64,000 nt of DNA from Verrucomicrobium sp. BvORR106 (GTDB taxonomy: Bacteria; Verrucomicrobiota; Verrucomicrobiia; Verrucomicrobiales; Verrucomicrobiaceae), in NCBI RefSeq assembly GCF_000739655.1, contig NZ_BATR01000053.1:1-64000 (forward strand), written 5' to 3'. This document shows positions 42,500-51,203 of this stretch, piece after piece (the stretch's first letter is position 1; the number at the start of each line of letters is the position of its first letter). Below the pieces are notes generated by a model. The model made no database searches, was not told where the DNA came from, and worked only from the letters and a program-made list of their open reading frames with translations. The position numbers were made by a program, and so were the translations under genes.

Positions 42500-44860
42500 T
42501 CAGGGGTGCACGATCTCCACCTTGGGCAGGCCCCAGCACGTCACCCCGAAGTCCTGGGCCATCTGGGCGAGGCCCTCAGTTTCCACGAACCCGCGATACG
42601 GCATGGCGGGGAAGCGCAGCCCGTGGCGATGCAGGTCCGCTTCGACCAGCAGCATGGTGCCTCCCACCCCGTCCAGTTCCACTTCCTCCTGATCCCGAAA
42701 CGCGTCCAGATAGTTACGGCTCAGTCCCGCGGGTGGTTGGTAAAGCCCGTCCAGGAGATGCTCGGGCCCGTCGCGCAGCGCCTTGTCTTTGAACACAAAG
42801 CTGTTGAGGTCAAATGAGGGGCCGCCATACACGCCCTTCACGCAGTTCGGGCACACAATCTGGTGACCTGAATCCAATAGCCTGAGCAGCACATCAGCTG
42901 GCCACTTCAGCAAGTCCACATCGATCCACAGAACCCACGCCTCGTCATCCAGCGCGCTTTCCACCAGCGTATTCCGGCTTTGGGCGAGCACGGTGCGCCT
43001 CTGCCTTTGCAGGGAGGGTTGCGAGCGTTCTCCCTTCAGTTGAAAGCCGTAGTCACGCTGGAGCAAGCGAGAGCCTGCCAGCCGGTGGCCATGCGCTGCC
43101 AGATGCTCACGTGCGACTGCCGCCGTGGCGTCACGGCTGTCGCTTTCCAGCAGTGCCAGGGAGATCTTGTCCAGGGGGTAGTCCGTGCGCAGCAGGTTGG
43201 CGAAGAACGAATCCAGAAACGGCACGGCGTCCTTGACCGGTGTGGCAATCAAGATCTTGGGCAGTTCCCGGGTGATGGAGACTGCGGAGCGGCTGGGTGA
43301 CGCTGAGACAGGGGTGACCACAGAAGCAGGCTGTGGAGACATTGCCGGGGAAGGGGGGGCTGAAAGTCCTGGCAAACCCACGGCCTGCAGATACTCGTGC
43401 ACCGGGAGCGCGGGCTGCATGATGCGCAATCTCGTCTCACAAGCGGCATCCTCCCAGCGCTGGCTGGCCGCCTTCCAGAGTGAGTCCCAGTGGGCCTCGG
43501 AGAAGGTGTTCTGCCCGTGGCAGATGTAGGTGTAGAGGTTGGGGGCATCCAGCATGCAGATGCGCCCCTTCCCAGCCAGTTCCTGGACCGGCGGGGTGTC
43601 TTCTCCAGCGCGCAGCTCGGGATACTCCGTGATGGCACCGCGTCGCCACATCAGGGCGCATTCCCAGATGCGGTTCGATGAAATGGCAAAACGCCCCTGC
43701 GCGGGCCACCACATCTGCAGGCGGTTCAGCCCACAGGCATCCGCCCCCGTGGCATAGATGGCCATGGCCTGCCGTTCCAGTCTTGCCGGGCTGGACAGGT
43801 CATCGTCATCCCACTGGCACATCAGACCTCCGCGCGCCTCGGCCAGCGCGACATTGCGCAGAGCTCCCAGTGGCTTCCCTTCCGCGGGGACTTGGATCCA
43901 GCGGATCCGGCCCTCGTCGTCGTCATGAAGGAACTCCGGAAACTCCAACCCGGAATCATCGATCACGACGAGTTCGCGGTTTGCATAGGTCTGGCGTCGA
44001 AAGGCACTCACCGCCTGCTCTGCCAGAGCCCGCCGACGGCCGGTGACCATCAGGCAGGAAACCAGAGGCCGGTATCCTGCGGCGGCTGCCGTCGAGAGCG
44101 CCTTGGGTTCATTGAGCATTCCAGAGACCAGAGGCGAGGCCGAACGCAGCAGAAACAGACGTGTCTGCTCATGCCCCTTCCGCCACCAGGTGCCGTCCCA
44201 GTAGTGCAAGGCATAGGTGCCCGGACCATACCAGTGGGGCGAGCCTGGCTCCCTGGCCTTGAGCCAGTCCACATCCTGATTCGTCGCTGGCTGCACCGTC
44301 TCACTGGGCAGCAGCTTGGGTCGCCATTCGGGCTTGTCGCAGGCATGCGTGACGTGGGTCAGGAGAAAGGGGCCCGTTGCATCCAGAGGCCCCGCGTTGT
44401 GCCGGCGTCGTTCCATCTCTACCACCACCTGTCTCCAAAACGGATGCCCGGGCTCCGAGGCCATCCAGGCGTTGCCCACGATCTGGCGCATGCCTGCCGC
44501 TGTGGAGATTTGGGAAGTCACATGCACCTCCGGCTCCAGCGGGAAAAGCAGCCGCTCACCTTCCAGGAGCGGCGCCAGCGGTTGCAGGCACTCCGTGTCC
44601 AGATCGGCATAGACCCCGCCGAAATGATCCAGCAGCAGGTAGCGCGCCGCGTCCGCGCGCATGATGCCGGAGCTGTACCCATCGTACACCGGCAGGAATG
44701 CCGGATAGCAGGCGGCGACAAACTCCCGGAGCGAGGCGTCGGTCCAGAGCCGGTGTTGCCAGTCGGGCAGGTGTTGCTGCCAGGTCGCTCTCAGTTGGGC
44801 CCATCGCGCTGGCAGCGCCTCGTCGCGCCACATCTGATGGAGGATCTTTGGGATGGGCAT
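42500..44860 (-). CDS. Three-domain glycosyltransferase: GT32-like, GT2 and Anp1/GT62-like
   Basis: 786 residues holding three different GT-A domains in a row. Domain 1 (about 1-260) matches the GT32/DXD sugar-binding family (IPKILHQMWRDE, MRADAARYLLLDHFGGVYAD, DLD near 87). Domain 2 (about 265-490) is a GT2 transferase (VSCLMVTGRRRALAEQAVSA, NRELVVIDDSG, CQWDDDD near 350). Domain 3 (about 535-786) resembles Anp1/GT62 mannosyltransferases (ILIATPVKDAVPFL, LLESDSRDAT, AQSRNTL, LWIDVDLLKWP near 647). All three keep a DXD-type metal site, so each may be active. One protein could therefore add three sugars in order. No membrane segment or signal peptide is seen. Confidence 0.88.
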   Translation of the reverse strand: MPIPKILHQMWRDEALPARWAQLRATWQQHLPDWQHRLWTDASLREFVAACYPAFLPVYDGYSSGIMRADAARYLLLDHFGGVYADLDTECLQPLAPLLEGERLLFPLEPEVHVTSQISTAAGMRQIVGNAWMASEPGHPFWRQVVVEMERRRHNAGPLDATGPFLLTHVTHACDKPEWRPKLLPSETVQPATNQDVDWLKAREPGSPHWYGPGTYALHYWDGTWWRKGHEQTRLFLLRSASPLVSGMLNEPKALSTAAAAGYRPLVSCLMVTGRRRALAEQAVSAFRRQTYANRELVVIDDSGLEFPEFLHDDDEGRIRWIQVPAEGKPLGALRNVALAEARGGLMCQWDDDDLSSPARLERQAMAIYATGADACGLNRLQMWWPAQGRFAISSNRIWECALMWRRGAITEYPELRAGEDTPPVQELAGKGRICMLDAPNLYTYICHGQNTFSEAHWDSLWKAASQRWEDAACETRLRIMQPALPVHEYLQAVGLPGLSAPPSPAMSPQPASVVTPVSASPSRSAVSITRELPKILIATPVKDAVPFLDSFFANLLRTDYPLDKISLALLESDSRDATAAVAREHLAAHGHRLAGSRLLQRDYGFQLKGERSQPSLQRQRRTVLAQSRNTLVESALDDEAWVLWIDVDLLKWPADVLLRLLDSGHQIVCPNCVKGVYGGPSFDLNSFVFKDKALRDGPEHLLDGLYQPPAGLSRNYLDAFRDQEEVELDGVGGTMLLVEADLHRHGLRFPAMPYRGFVETEGLAQMAQDFGVTCWGLPKVEIVHP

Positions 44861-45002
44861 GCAGGGAGCGGAGGAAGCCGTTGCACGTCCTAGCGGTGGC
44901 CCCTGGAGGATTCAAGGTGAAAGTTGAGCCCTCCTCCTCCCAGACCCGGCTGGAAAAAGCTGTGCATGGCCCTGCAAGAGCCTGCGCCATCCGAACGGGC
45001 GG

Positions 45003-45578
45003 TTACTTTCCTCGTACCGCGAGTGCCGCTCTGGCAGAGTCCGCCATGGTGACAAGCGCCGCTCCCAGCATGATGACGTCTTTGATCACCAGCCGCCCGC
45101 GCCCGCTCAGGTAGGGGAAGCCGTGTTCCGTATCACCCAGCGCTGGCACCCAGGACTCTGGCGTGGTGATCAGGAAAGAGAGCGTCACCAGCGACATCAC
45201 CGCGACGAGAAAACTGCCCACTGCGGCCAGTCCTGGGGACCAGGGATGAAGGCAGAGCAGCAGCCCGTAGAGCACGATCACCGCACCCAGACCGTAGGAG
45301 AACTCATAGGTGCGGTTTTCTTCATGCCAGGCCCGGTTCTGCGGCACGAGCTGGCCTTCGGCGTTCATGTGGGTCTTGTACTCCGGTGCCGGGTGTTTGT
45401 AGAGGAAGCTCATGAGAGGACTGTTAGCCACGAAGGGGACAATCCCATCCGCCTCATACTTGAAGATCTTCAGCCCACCGATCCACAGTAGCACCACGAC
45501 GAGGCCCAGGCGGGTCATGGTCATGCCCAGTCGTTCCGAGCCAGCTGCCAGGGTAAGAAAGCGCGAGTACAGATTCAT
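45003..45578 (-). CDS. DUF417 (YkgB/RclC-like) inner-membrane protein
   Basis: 191 residues with about four membrane helices and the family motifs GLVVVLLWIGGLKIFKYEADGIVPFVANSPL and FLYKHP. In E. coli the relative RclC belongs to a reactive-chlorine response system. The upstream AraC-type regulator on the same strand, 50 bases away, and the nearby pirin suggest an oxidative-stress context, by inference. Confidence 0.85.
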   Translation of the reverse strand: MNLYSRFLTLAAGSERLGMTMTRLGLVVVLLWIGGLKIFKYEADGIVPFVANSPLMSFLYKHPAPEYKTHMNAEGQLVPQNRAWHEENRTYEFSYGLGAVIVLYGLLLCLHPWSPGLAAVGSFLVAVMSLVTLSFLITTPESWVPALGDTEHGFPYLSGRGRLVIKDVIMLGAALVTMADSARAALAVRGK

Positions 45579-45627
45579 GACGCACGATATCGCCGTCCCG
45601 TCTGTGCGACATGGATGCCAGGAGCCT

Positions 45628-46515
45628 CTACATGGACAGATTGCGCCCGCCGCGGATGGTCGTTTCGAACTCCCGGTACTTCACCGGTGATAGGCCGATG
45701 GCTTGTTTGAACAACCGGCTGAAGTAGAACTCGTCCTCGAGCCCCACTTCTGCAGCGATCTCCTTCACGGGGCGGAGGGTATGCAGCAACTGCCACTGGG
45801 CATGCTTGATGAGGCGCTCTTTCACGATCTGCGTGGGCGTGCGTCCCAGAGCCCGTTTTACCGCGCGCCCCAGAGCCTTGGGCGTGAGGTGCAGCATCGT
45901 CGCGTAGTCGGCAGGGGCATGCAGCTTCTGATAGTGGCGCTCCACCAGCTCGACAAAGCGGTCCACCACCTCCGGTGACCGGCTCAGCGATGCCTCCTCC
46001 GTCACCGTTCCCAGCTCCAGCTTGCGTCGGGTGGCTTTGATGAGCAGCACCTTCAGATAGGAGACCAGGAGTTCTGTGTGGGCCAGGCCCCCGTGGTCCA
46101 GTTCGTATCGCATCTGGGTCACAAGGTTTGTGATACCTTCAACCAAGTCGCCATCCACGGGAACGTGGGGCGAGCCATAGACCTCGTTGAAGAGCACTCC
46201 ATTGCAGCCGATCTCATCGTGATGGGTCTCGATGCAGAGGAAGTTCGCGTGGAACTGCAAGACCGTTCCGTCTGGATGCCGGGTGCGGGATCGCTCCAGA
46301 TGAAAAATCTGGTAGGGCTGGAAGAAGACCAACGCAGCACCGGACAGCGCGTGAGTGGCCTCGCCTGCATGATAAGTGCCGCCATCAGGCAGCCATAGCA
46401 CGGTGAAGTAGTTGGCTCGTTGGGCACCCTCTGGCCATCGCGCATCCTCCAGCCGCTCCACGCGGAAGGCTGGCTCACCCCGGCGGGGATCGTAAAGGTG
46501 CAGCGGGATGTTCAT
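45628..46515 (-). CDS. AraC family transcriptional regulator
   Basis: About 295 residues. The N-terminal half (about 1-170) has a cupin-like sensor region (ANYFTVLWLPDGGTYHAGE, LVFFQPYQIFHLE). The C-terminal AraC helix-turn-helix pair covers about 190-290 (MLHLTPKALGRAVKRALGRTP, EIAAEVGLEDEFYFSRLFKQ, GLSPVKYRE). Transcribed toward the DUF417 gene, which it probably controls. The ATG at 46515 gives the usual family length; a longer frame reaches 46620 but overlaps the pirin terminator. Confidence 0.88.
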   Translation of the reverse strand: MNIPLHLYDPRRGEPAFRVERLEDARWPEGAQRANYFTVLWLPDGGTYHAGEATHALSGAALVFFQPYQIFHLERSRTRHPDGTVLQFHANFLCIETHHDEIGCNGVLFNEVYGSPHVPVDGDLVEGITNLVTQMRYELDHGGLAHTELLVSYLKVLLIKATRRKLELGTVTEEASLSRSPEVVDRFVELVERHYQKLHAPADYATMLHLTPKALGRAVKRALGRTPTQIVKERLIKHAQWQLLHTLRPVKEIAAEVGLEDEFYFSRLFKQAIGLSPVKYREFETTIRGGRNLSM

Positions 46516-46563
46516 GAGGGTGACAGGGATGAATACGGAACCAGCCGCAAGAGGCCAGAATAA

Positions 46564-46597
46564 AAAAGTGCCGCAAGCCTGAGCCTGCGGCACTTTT
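46564..46597 (-). terminator. Rho-independent terminator after pirin
   Basis: AAAAGTGCCGCA and TGCGGCACTTTT form a perfect 12-bp stem with a 10-base loop. It lies just after the pirin stop on the minus strand and ends in a run of T on that strand. It separates pirin from the AraC gene. Confidence 0.85.
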
Positions 46598-46616
46598 CCC
46601 GAAGTCTGTAGAGGGA

Positions 46617-47315
46617 TCAACCCAGGTCAAACAAGATGCCCTCGGCATCCTGGTCTGCCTTGATGGTGAGCGTGCCTGCCGTCTCACTGCTGGCGCCGTC
46701 GCCGGCGGTCAGGGAGTTGCCATTCACGCTCAGGCTGCCCTTGGCGAGCTGCAACCACACACCTCGCCCGGCGGCGAGGTCATGGGTGATTTCCTCGCCC
46801 GCCTTGATCTTCAGGCGGTAGATGCTGGCATCCTGGTGAATGACCGCAGAGTCCTCACGCCCGTCTTCGGAGATGACCAGCACCTTGGCCTGCGTGTCAT
46901 GCTCCGGCTTCGGGTGCCACTCCGTGTAGCTCGGGGTGAGCCCGCGGCGCTCGGGGAAGATCCACATCTGCAGCATGTGAGTCGGCTCGGTCTGGGAGGG
47001 GTTGTACTCGCTGTGACGCACGCCCTGGCCAGCGCTCATGAGCTGGATCTGGCCGGGCTTGAGCGCACGGCCGTTGCCCATGCTGTCGGCATGTTGCAGG
47101 GTTCCCTCCAGCACGTAGCTGAAGATTTCCATGTCGCGGTGGGGGTGGGTGGGGAACCCGCCTCCGGGGGCGATGCGGTCTTCGTTGATGACGCGCAGGC
47201 TGCGGAAGTGGACGTGCTTCGGATCTTCGTACTCGGCGAAGCTGAAGCTGAACTTGGAGTCCAACCAGCCGTGATTGGCGTGGCCGCGGTCATTGGATTT
47301 GCGAACGGTGATCAT
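46617..47315 (-). CDS. Pirin family protein (YhhW-like)
   Basis: 232 residues, matching the usual length of quercetinase-type pirins. The metal-binding motif FPTHPHRDMEIFSYVLEG is intact, with HSEYNP later in the first cupin, and a degenerate second cupin follows. Such proteins bind iron or another divalent metal; some have quercetin dioxygenase activity, others regulate. The frame stays open to 47744, but homology begins at MITVRKSNDRGHANHGWLDS, so the ATG at 47315 is chosen. It diverges from the DUF1501 gene at 47.6 kb. Confidence 0.9.
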   Translation of the reverse strand: MITVRKSNDRGHANHGWLDSKFSFSFAEYEDPKHVHFRSLRVINEDRIAPGGGFPTHPHRDMEIFSYVLEGTLQHADSMGNGRALKPGQIQLMSAGQGVRHSEYNPSQTEPTHMLQMWIFPERRGLTPSYTEWHPKPEHDTQAKVLVISEDGREDSAVIHQDASIYRLKIKAGEEITHDLAAGRGVWLQLAKGSLSVNGNSLTAGDGASSETAGTLTIKADQDAEGILFDLG

Positions 47316-47565
47316 AGGATTTGGGAAGCTGGGTGTTTCGATAGGGGAGTCAGTCCGGAAGTGGCGCTGACGGGACGAGCATGCTCTCCGCAGCGGGTGG
47401 GAACTAATACTTGTTCCGAACTCGGAGCATACCCTGTGGGTTGGCTCGTGAAAGGGGCAAAAAGTCTGCGCATATACTCCATGGCCCTCCCAGCTTTCTC
47501 CATTCAAGAAAACGCCCGGAGCCCGTAATATCGGGCAGTTCAGACTCTCACCCCTTCTTCCTGGC

Positions 47566-48942
47566 ATGTTCAAGTTCTCTCCAAAAGGCTCCATCTCCAC
47601 CTGCGACGGCGTGTCGCGGCGCGACTTCCTGCAAGCGGGTGCCCTGGGGGCCATCGGGCTGACTCTCCCCCAGTTCAATGCGCTCCGGGCCTCTGGGGTG
47701 GTGGACAAGAAGAAAGATGACCGGGCCTGCATCATGATCTTCAATCTTGGGGCGCCCAGTCAGATTGATACCTGGGATCCCAAGCCGGACGCACCGCGCG
47801 AAGTGCGTGGCCCTTTCAAGACCATCCGCACGAACTGCCCGGACATCCAGCTCACGGAGATCTTCCCGCACATGGCCAAGATCGCGGACAAGTTCTCCCT
47901 AGTGCGCAGTGTGTATCACAATGCTGCGGCCGTGCATGATACCGGACACCAGATGATGCAGACCGGTCGGCTCTTCAGCGGCGGCATCAACACCCCGCAT
48001 GTCGGCTGTGCGCTGGAGTTCCTCAAGGGGCGCAAGTCCGAGCTGCCCGCGCATGTCATCCTCCCGGAGCCCATGGGGCCAACCGGAGGCAACATGCCTC
48101 ACGGCCAAGATGCAGGATTCCTTGGCAAGACCTACGACCCGTTTGTCTTGAATGCAGATCCCTCGGCAAAGGATTTCAAGGTGCCGGATCTGCTGCCGCC
48201 GCAGGAGATCAGCGAGGTGCGCCTCGCCCGTCGCCGGGCTCTGCGGGACATGGTGGATCAGTCGGTGAAGAACTTCGAGGCCAGTGAGTCCGCCAAGCTC
48301 ATGGACACGAACTTCCACGATGCCTACCGCCTCATGACCAGTAGCGCGGCGCGGGAGGCGTTTGACCTCACGCAGGAGAAGCCGGCGGTGCGGGAGCGTT
48401 ATGGGATGAACCGGTTCGGCCAGTGCTGCCTGCTGGCCCGACGCCTGGTGGAGCGCGGGGTTCGGTTTGTCACGGTGAACAGTTTCATCACGGTGTTCAA
48501 CGAGATCACCTGGGACATCCACGGCAGCAAGCCCTTCACCAGCATTGAGGGGATGCGCGACCTCGTGGCCCCCATGTATGACCAGGGCTACAGCGCCCTC
48601 ATTGAAGATCTGCACCAGCGCGGCATGCTGGAAAACACGCTGGTCTGCAATCTGGCGGAGTTCGGCCGCACGCCCAAGGTCAATCCCGCGGGAGGCCGGG
48701 ATCACTGGCCTGGGGTGTGGACCGTGGGTTTCGCCGGCGGCGGCGTCAAAGGCGGCCGCGTGATCGGTCGCAGCGATGAGATCGGCGCCTACCCCGCAGA
48801 ACACGCGGCGGCTCCGGCCAACGTCGTGGCCACGATCTACGAGTCTCTGGGCATCGACCTGGAGACCGAGCTGCCCGGGCCGCAGAACCGGCCCTTCCCC
48901 GTGGTGGACCGCGGTTTCGACCCGATCCGCCAGCTCTTCTAG
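47566..48942 (+). CDS. DUF1501 secreted protein (second module)
   Basis: 458 residues with a twin-arginine-type signal (SRRDFLQAGALGAIGLTL). DUF1501 motifs are FNLGAPSQIDTWDPKPD, VRSVYHNAAAVHDTGHQMMQTGR, FGQCCLLARRLVERGVRFVTV, LAEFGRTPKVNPAGGRDHWP and FAGGGVKGGRVIGRSDEIG. It is longer in its central part and clearly distinct from the copy at 25-26.6 kb. It opens a three-gene operon with a DUF1549/DUF1553 protein and a cytochrome-WD40 protein. Substrate unknown. Confidence 0.92.
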   Translation: MFKFSPKGSISTCDGVSRRDFLQAGALGAIGLTLPQFNALRASGVVDKKKDDRACIMIFNLGAPSQIDTWDPKPDAPREVRGPFKTIRTNCPDIQLTEIFPHMAKIADKFSLVRSVYHNAAAVHDTGHQMMQTGRLFSGGINTPHVGCALEFLKGRKSELPAHVILPEPMGPTGGNMPHGQDAGFLGKTYDPFVLNADPSAKDFKVPDLLPPQEISEVRLARRRALRDMVDQSVKNFEASESAKLMDTNFHDAYRLMTSSAAREAFDLTQEKPAVRERYGMNRFGQCCLLARRLVERGVRFVTVNSFITVFNEITWDIHGSKPFTSIEGMRDLVAPMYDQGYSALIEDLHQRGMLENTLVCNLAEFGRTPKVNPAGGRDHWPGVWTVGFAGGGVKGGRVIGRSDEIGAYPAEHAAAPANVVATIYESLGIDLETELPGPQNRPFPVVDRGFDPIRQLF

Positions 48943-48975
48943 CCTTTGTTTCCGCTCTTCACTCCCCTCCGCTGC

Positions 48976-51189
48976 ATGCCGGGTCGTCTGTCTTCTGTTG
49001 TTTCATCCCTCCTTCTGCTGGTCACCGCATCCGGTGCCCTTGCTCAGGAGGCTGCTCCATCTTTCCGCAACCAGATCCAGCCCATCCTGGCGCGCTACGG
49101 CTGCTCCAGCGGGGCCTGTCATGGGGCGGCGGCCGGGCAGGGGGGCTTTCGTCTCTCCCTGCGCGGGTATGATGATGCCGGTGACTACCTCAGCATCACC
49201 CGCTCCGCCCAGGGGCGGCGTGTGACGCTGGAAGATCCCGCCCGGAGTCTGCTGCTGCTCAAGGCGACCAAACGTGTCCCCCACAAGGGAGGGGAGAAGA
49301 TCAAGGAAGGCTGGCCGGAGTATCAAGTGCTCGCGGACTGGATCGCTCATGGTGCCCCCGGGCCCCAGGAGCAGGATGCCCGCATTCAGCGGATCACCGT
49401 GAGCCCGTTGCATGCTTCCGTGAAGAACGGGCAGCAACAACCCCTCAAGGTGACTGCCTACTTCAATGACGGCCGGCAGGAGGATGTCACACGGTGGGCC
49501 AAGTACACCGCGGGCAATACCTCCGTGGCGACAGTGGATGACGACGGAGTGGTGAAGGTGGTGGGCAATGGCGAAGGGACGGTGACGGCCTGGTACCTCA
49601 GCCAGCTCGCCATCGCTACCATCACAGCCCCGTACGAGCACCCGCCTCTTGCCACGGCGTTTGCTGAATTTAAACCGCGTAATTTCATCGATCACGAAGT
49701 GGTGACCAAGCTCAAGGAGCTCAATCTGCCTCCCTCCGGGCAGTGCACGGACGCAGAGTTCATCCGCCGGGCCTTCCTCGACACCTTGGGTATTCTTCCC
49801 ACACCGGACGAGACCCGGGCCTTTGTTTCTGACACCCAACCTGCCAAGCGGGACCGCCTCATTCAGTCATTGCTGGAGCGGCCGGAGTTTGTGGACTACT
49901 GGAGCTACAAGTGGAGCGATCTGCTACTGGTCAACAGTGACAAGCTCCCGGTCCAGCCCATGTGGAGCTACTACCAGTGGATCCGTCGCAACGTGGAACA
50001 GAATACGCCGTGGGATGTGATGGTGCGTGACCTTCTCACCTCCACCGGCAGCACGCTGGAAAACGGCGCGGGGAATTTCTTCACCCTGCACGATGAACCC
50101 ACCCGCCTCGCGGAGACGGTTTCGACCGCATTCATGGGCATGTCCATTGCCTGTGCCAAGTGCCACAACCACCCCATGGAGAAGTGGACGCACGACCAGT
50201 ACTACGCTTTTGCCAATCTCTTCTCCCGGGTTCGATCCAAGAACGGCGCGGTGACCGATGAGCGGGTGGTGTTTGCCAGTACTGATGGGGACCTCGTGCA
50301 GCCGCTCTCTGGCAAGGCGCTCGCTCCGACGCCGCTGGATGCCCAGCCGGTGTCTCTCACCGCGACGTCAGATCGTCGCAAGCCCCTGGCTGACTGGCTG
50401 ACGGCCCCGGAGAATCCGTACTTCTCCCGCGCCATCACGAACCGCGTGTGGAAGAACTTCTTCGGCACCGCGCTGGTGGAGGCGGTGGATGATCTGCGCA
50501 TGACCAATCCCGCCAGCAATGAGACGCTCCTCTCCGCGGCGGCATCGCACCTGGTGAAACAGAAGTTTGACCTCAAGGCGCTCATCCGCACCATTCTGGA
50601 AAGCGAGACCTACCAGCGCAGCAGCGTGGCGCGGCCGGAGAACCAGGGGGACACCCGTTACTACTCCCGCTACTATCCACGTCGGCTCATGGCGGAGGTC
50701 ATGCTGGATGCGGTTTCCCAGGTCACGGCGGTGCCCACCTCCTTCAATATGGACAAGCGGAATGCCAACAAGGGCATCGGCAGCGCCTATCCCATGGGCT
50801 ACCGGGCACTGCAGCTGCCGGACTCCCATACCTCAAGTTATTTCCTTGATAGCTTCGGCCGTCCGGACCGGGTGCAGACCTGCGACTGCGAGCGTACCAA
50901 TGAACCCAGCATGGCCCAGGCCCTGCACATCGCCAATGGGGACACCCTGAACCAGAAGCTGGTCAAGGCGGACAACCGTATTGGCACCTTGCTGGCCTCC
51001 GGACTTCCGGATGCCGGGCTGGTGGAGGACGCCTACCTCTGGTGTGTCAGCCGCCCGCCCACGGAGAAAGAGCGTCAGGGGGTGCTCAAGGTCCTGTCCG
51101 AAGCCCCCAGTGCCGCGGAGAAGCGACTGGTTCTGGAGGACGTCTTCTGGGGTCTCATGAGCTCGCGTGAATTCCTTTTCAATCACTGA
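48976..51189 (+). CDS. Cytochrome c-like DUF1549/DUF1553 protein with Ig-like domain
   Basis: About 737 residues. A signal peptide (VVSSLLLLVTASGALAQ) is followed by a cytochrome-like domain with CSSGACH, a bacterial Ig-like (Big2-type) domain (RITVSPLHASVKNGQQQPLK, NTSVATVDDDGVVKVVGNGE), then DUF1549 (DAEFIRRAFLDTLGILPT, FVDYWSYKWSDLLLVN, CAKCHNHPMEKW) and DUF1553 (FSRAITNRVWKNFFGTALVE, SETYQRSS, YYPRRLMAEVMLDAV). It begins 33 bases after the DUF1501 gene. The Ig-like insertion may contact a carbohydrate or a partner. The ATG at 48976 is preferred to a TTG at 48946. Confidence 0.9.
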   Translation: MPGRLSSVVSSLLLLVTASGALAQEAAPSFRNQIQPILARYGCSSGACHGAAAGQGGFRLSLRGYDDAGDYLSITRSAQGRRVTLEDPARSLLLLKATKRVPHKGGEKIKEGWPEYQVLADWIAHGAPGPQEQDARIQRITVSPLHASVKNGQQQPLKVTAYFNDGRQEDVTRWAKYTAGNTSVATVDDDGVVKVVGNGEGTVTAWYLSQLAIATITAPYEHPPLATAFAEFKPRNFIDHEVVTKLKELNLPPSGQCTDAEFIRRAFLDTLGILPTPDETRAFVSDTQPAKRDRLIQSLLERPEFVDYWSYKWSDLLLVNSDKLPVQPMWSYYQWIRRNVEQNTPWDVMVRDLLTSTGSTLENGAGNFFTLHDEPTRLAETVSTAFMGMSIACAKCHNHPMEKWTHDQYYAFANLFSRVRSKNGAVTDERVVFASTDGDLVQPLSGKALAPTPLDAQPVSLTATSDRRKPLADWLTAPENPYFSRAITNRVWKNFFGTALVEAVDDLRMTNPASNETLLSAAASHLVKQKFDLKALIRTILESETYQRSSVARPENQGDTRYYSRYYPRRLMAEVMLDAVSQVTAVPTSFNMDKRNANKGIGSAYPMGYRALQLPDSHTSSYFLDSFGRPDRVQTCDCERTNEPSMAQALHIANGDTLNQKLVKADNRIGTLLASGLPDAGLVEDAYLWCVSRPPTEKERQGVLKVLSEAPSAAEKRLVLEDVFWGLMSSREFLFNH

Positions 51190-51203
51190 TCCTGACATTC
51201 CTC

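Noticed and set aside
47316-47744. Longer pirin start at 47744
   Set aside because: The added 143 residues show no homology and would run antisense into the DUF1501 gene.
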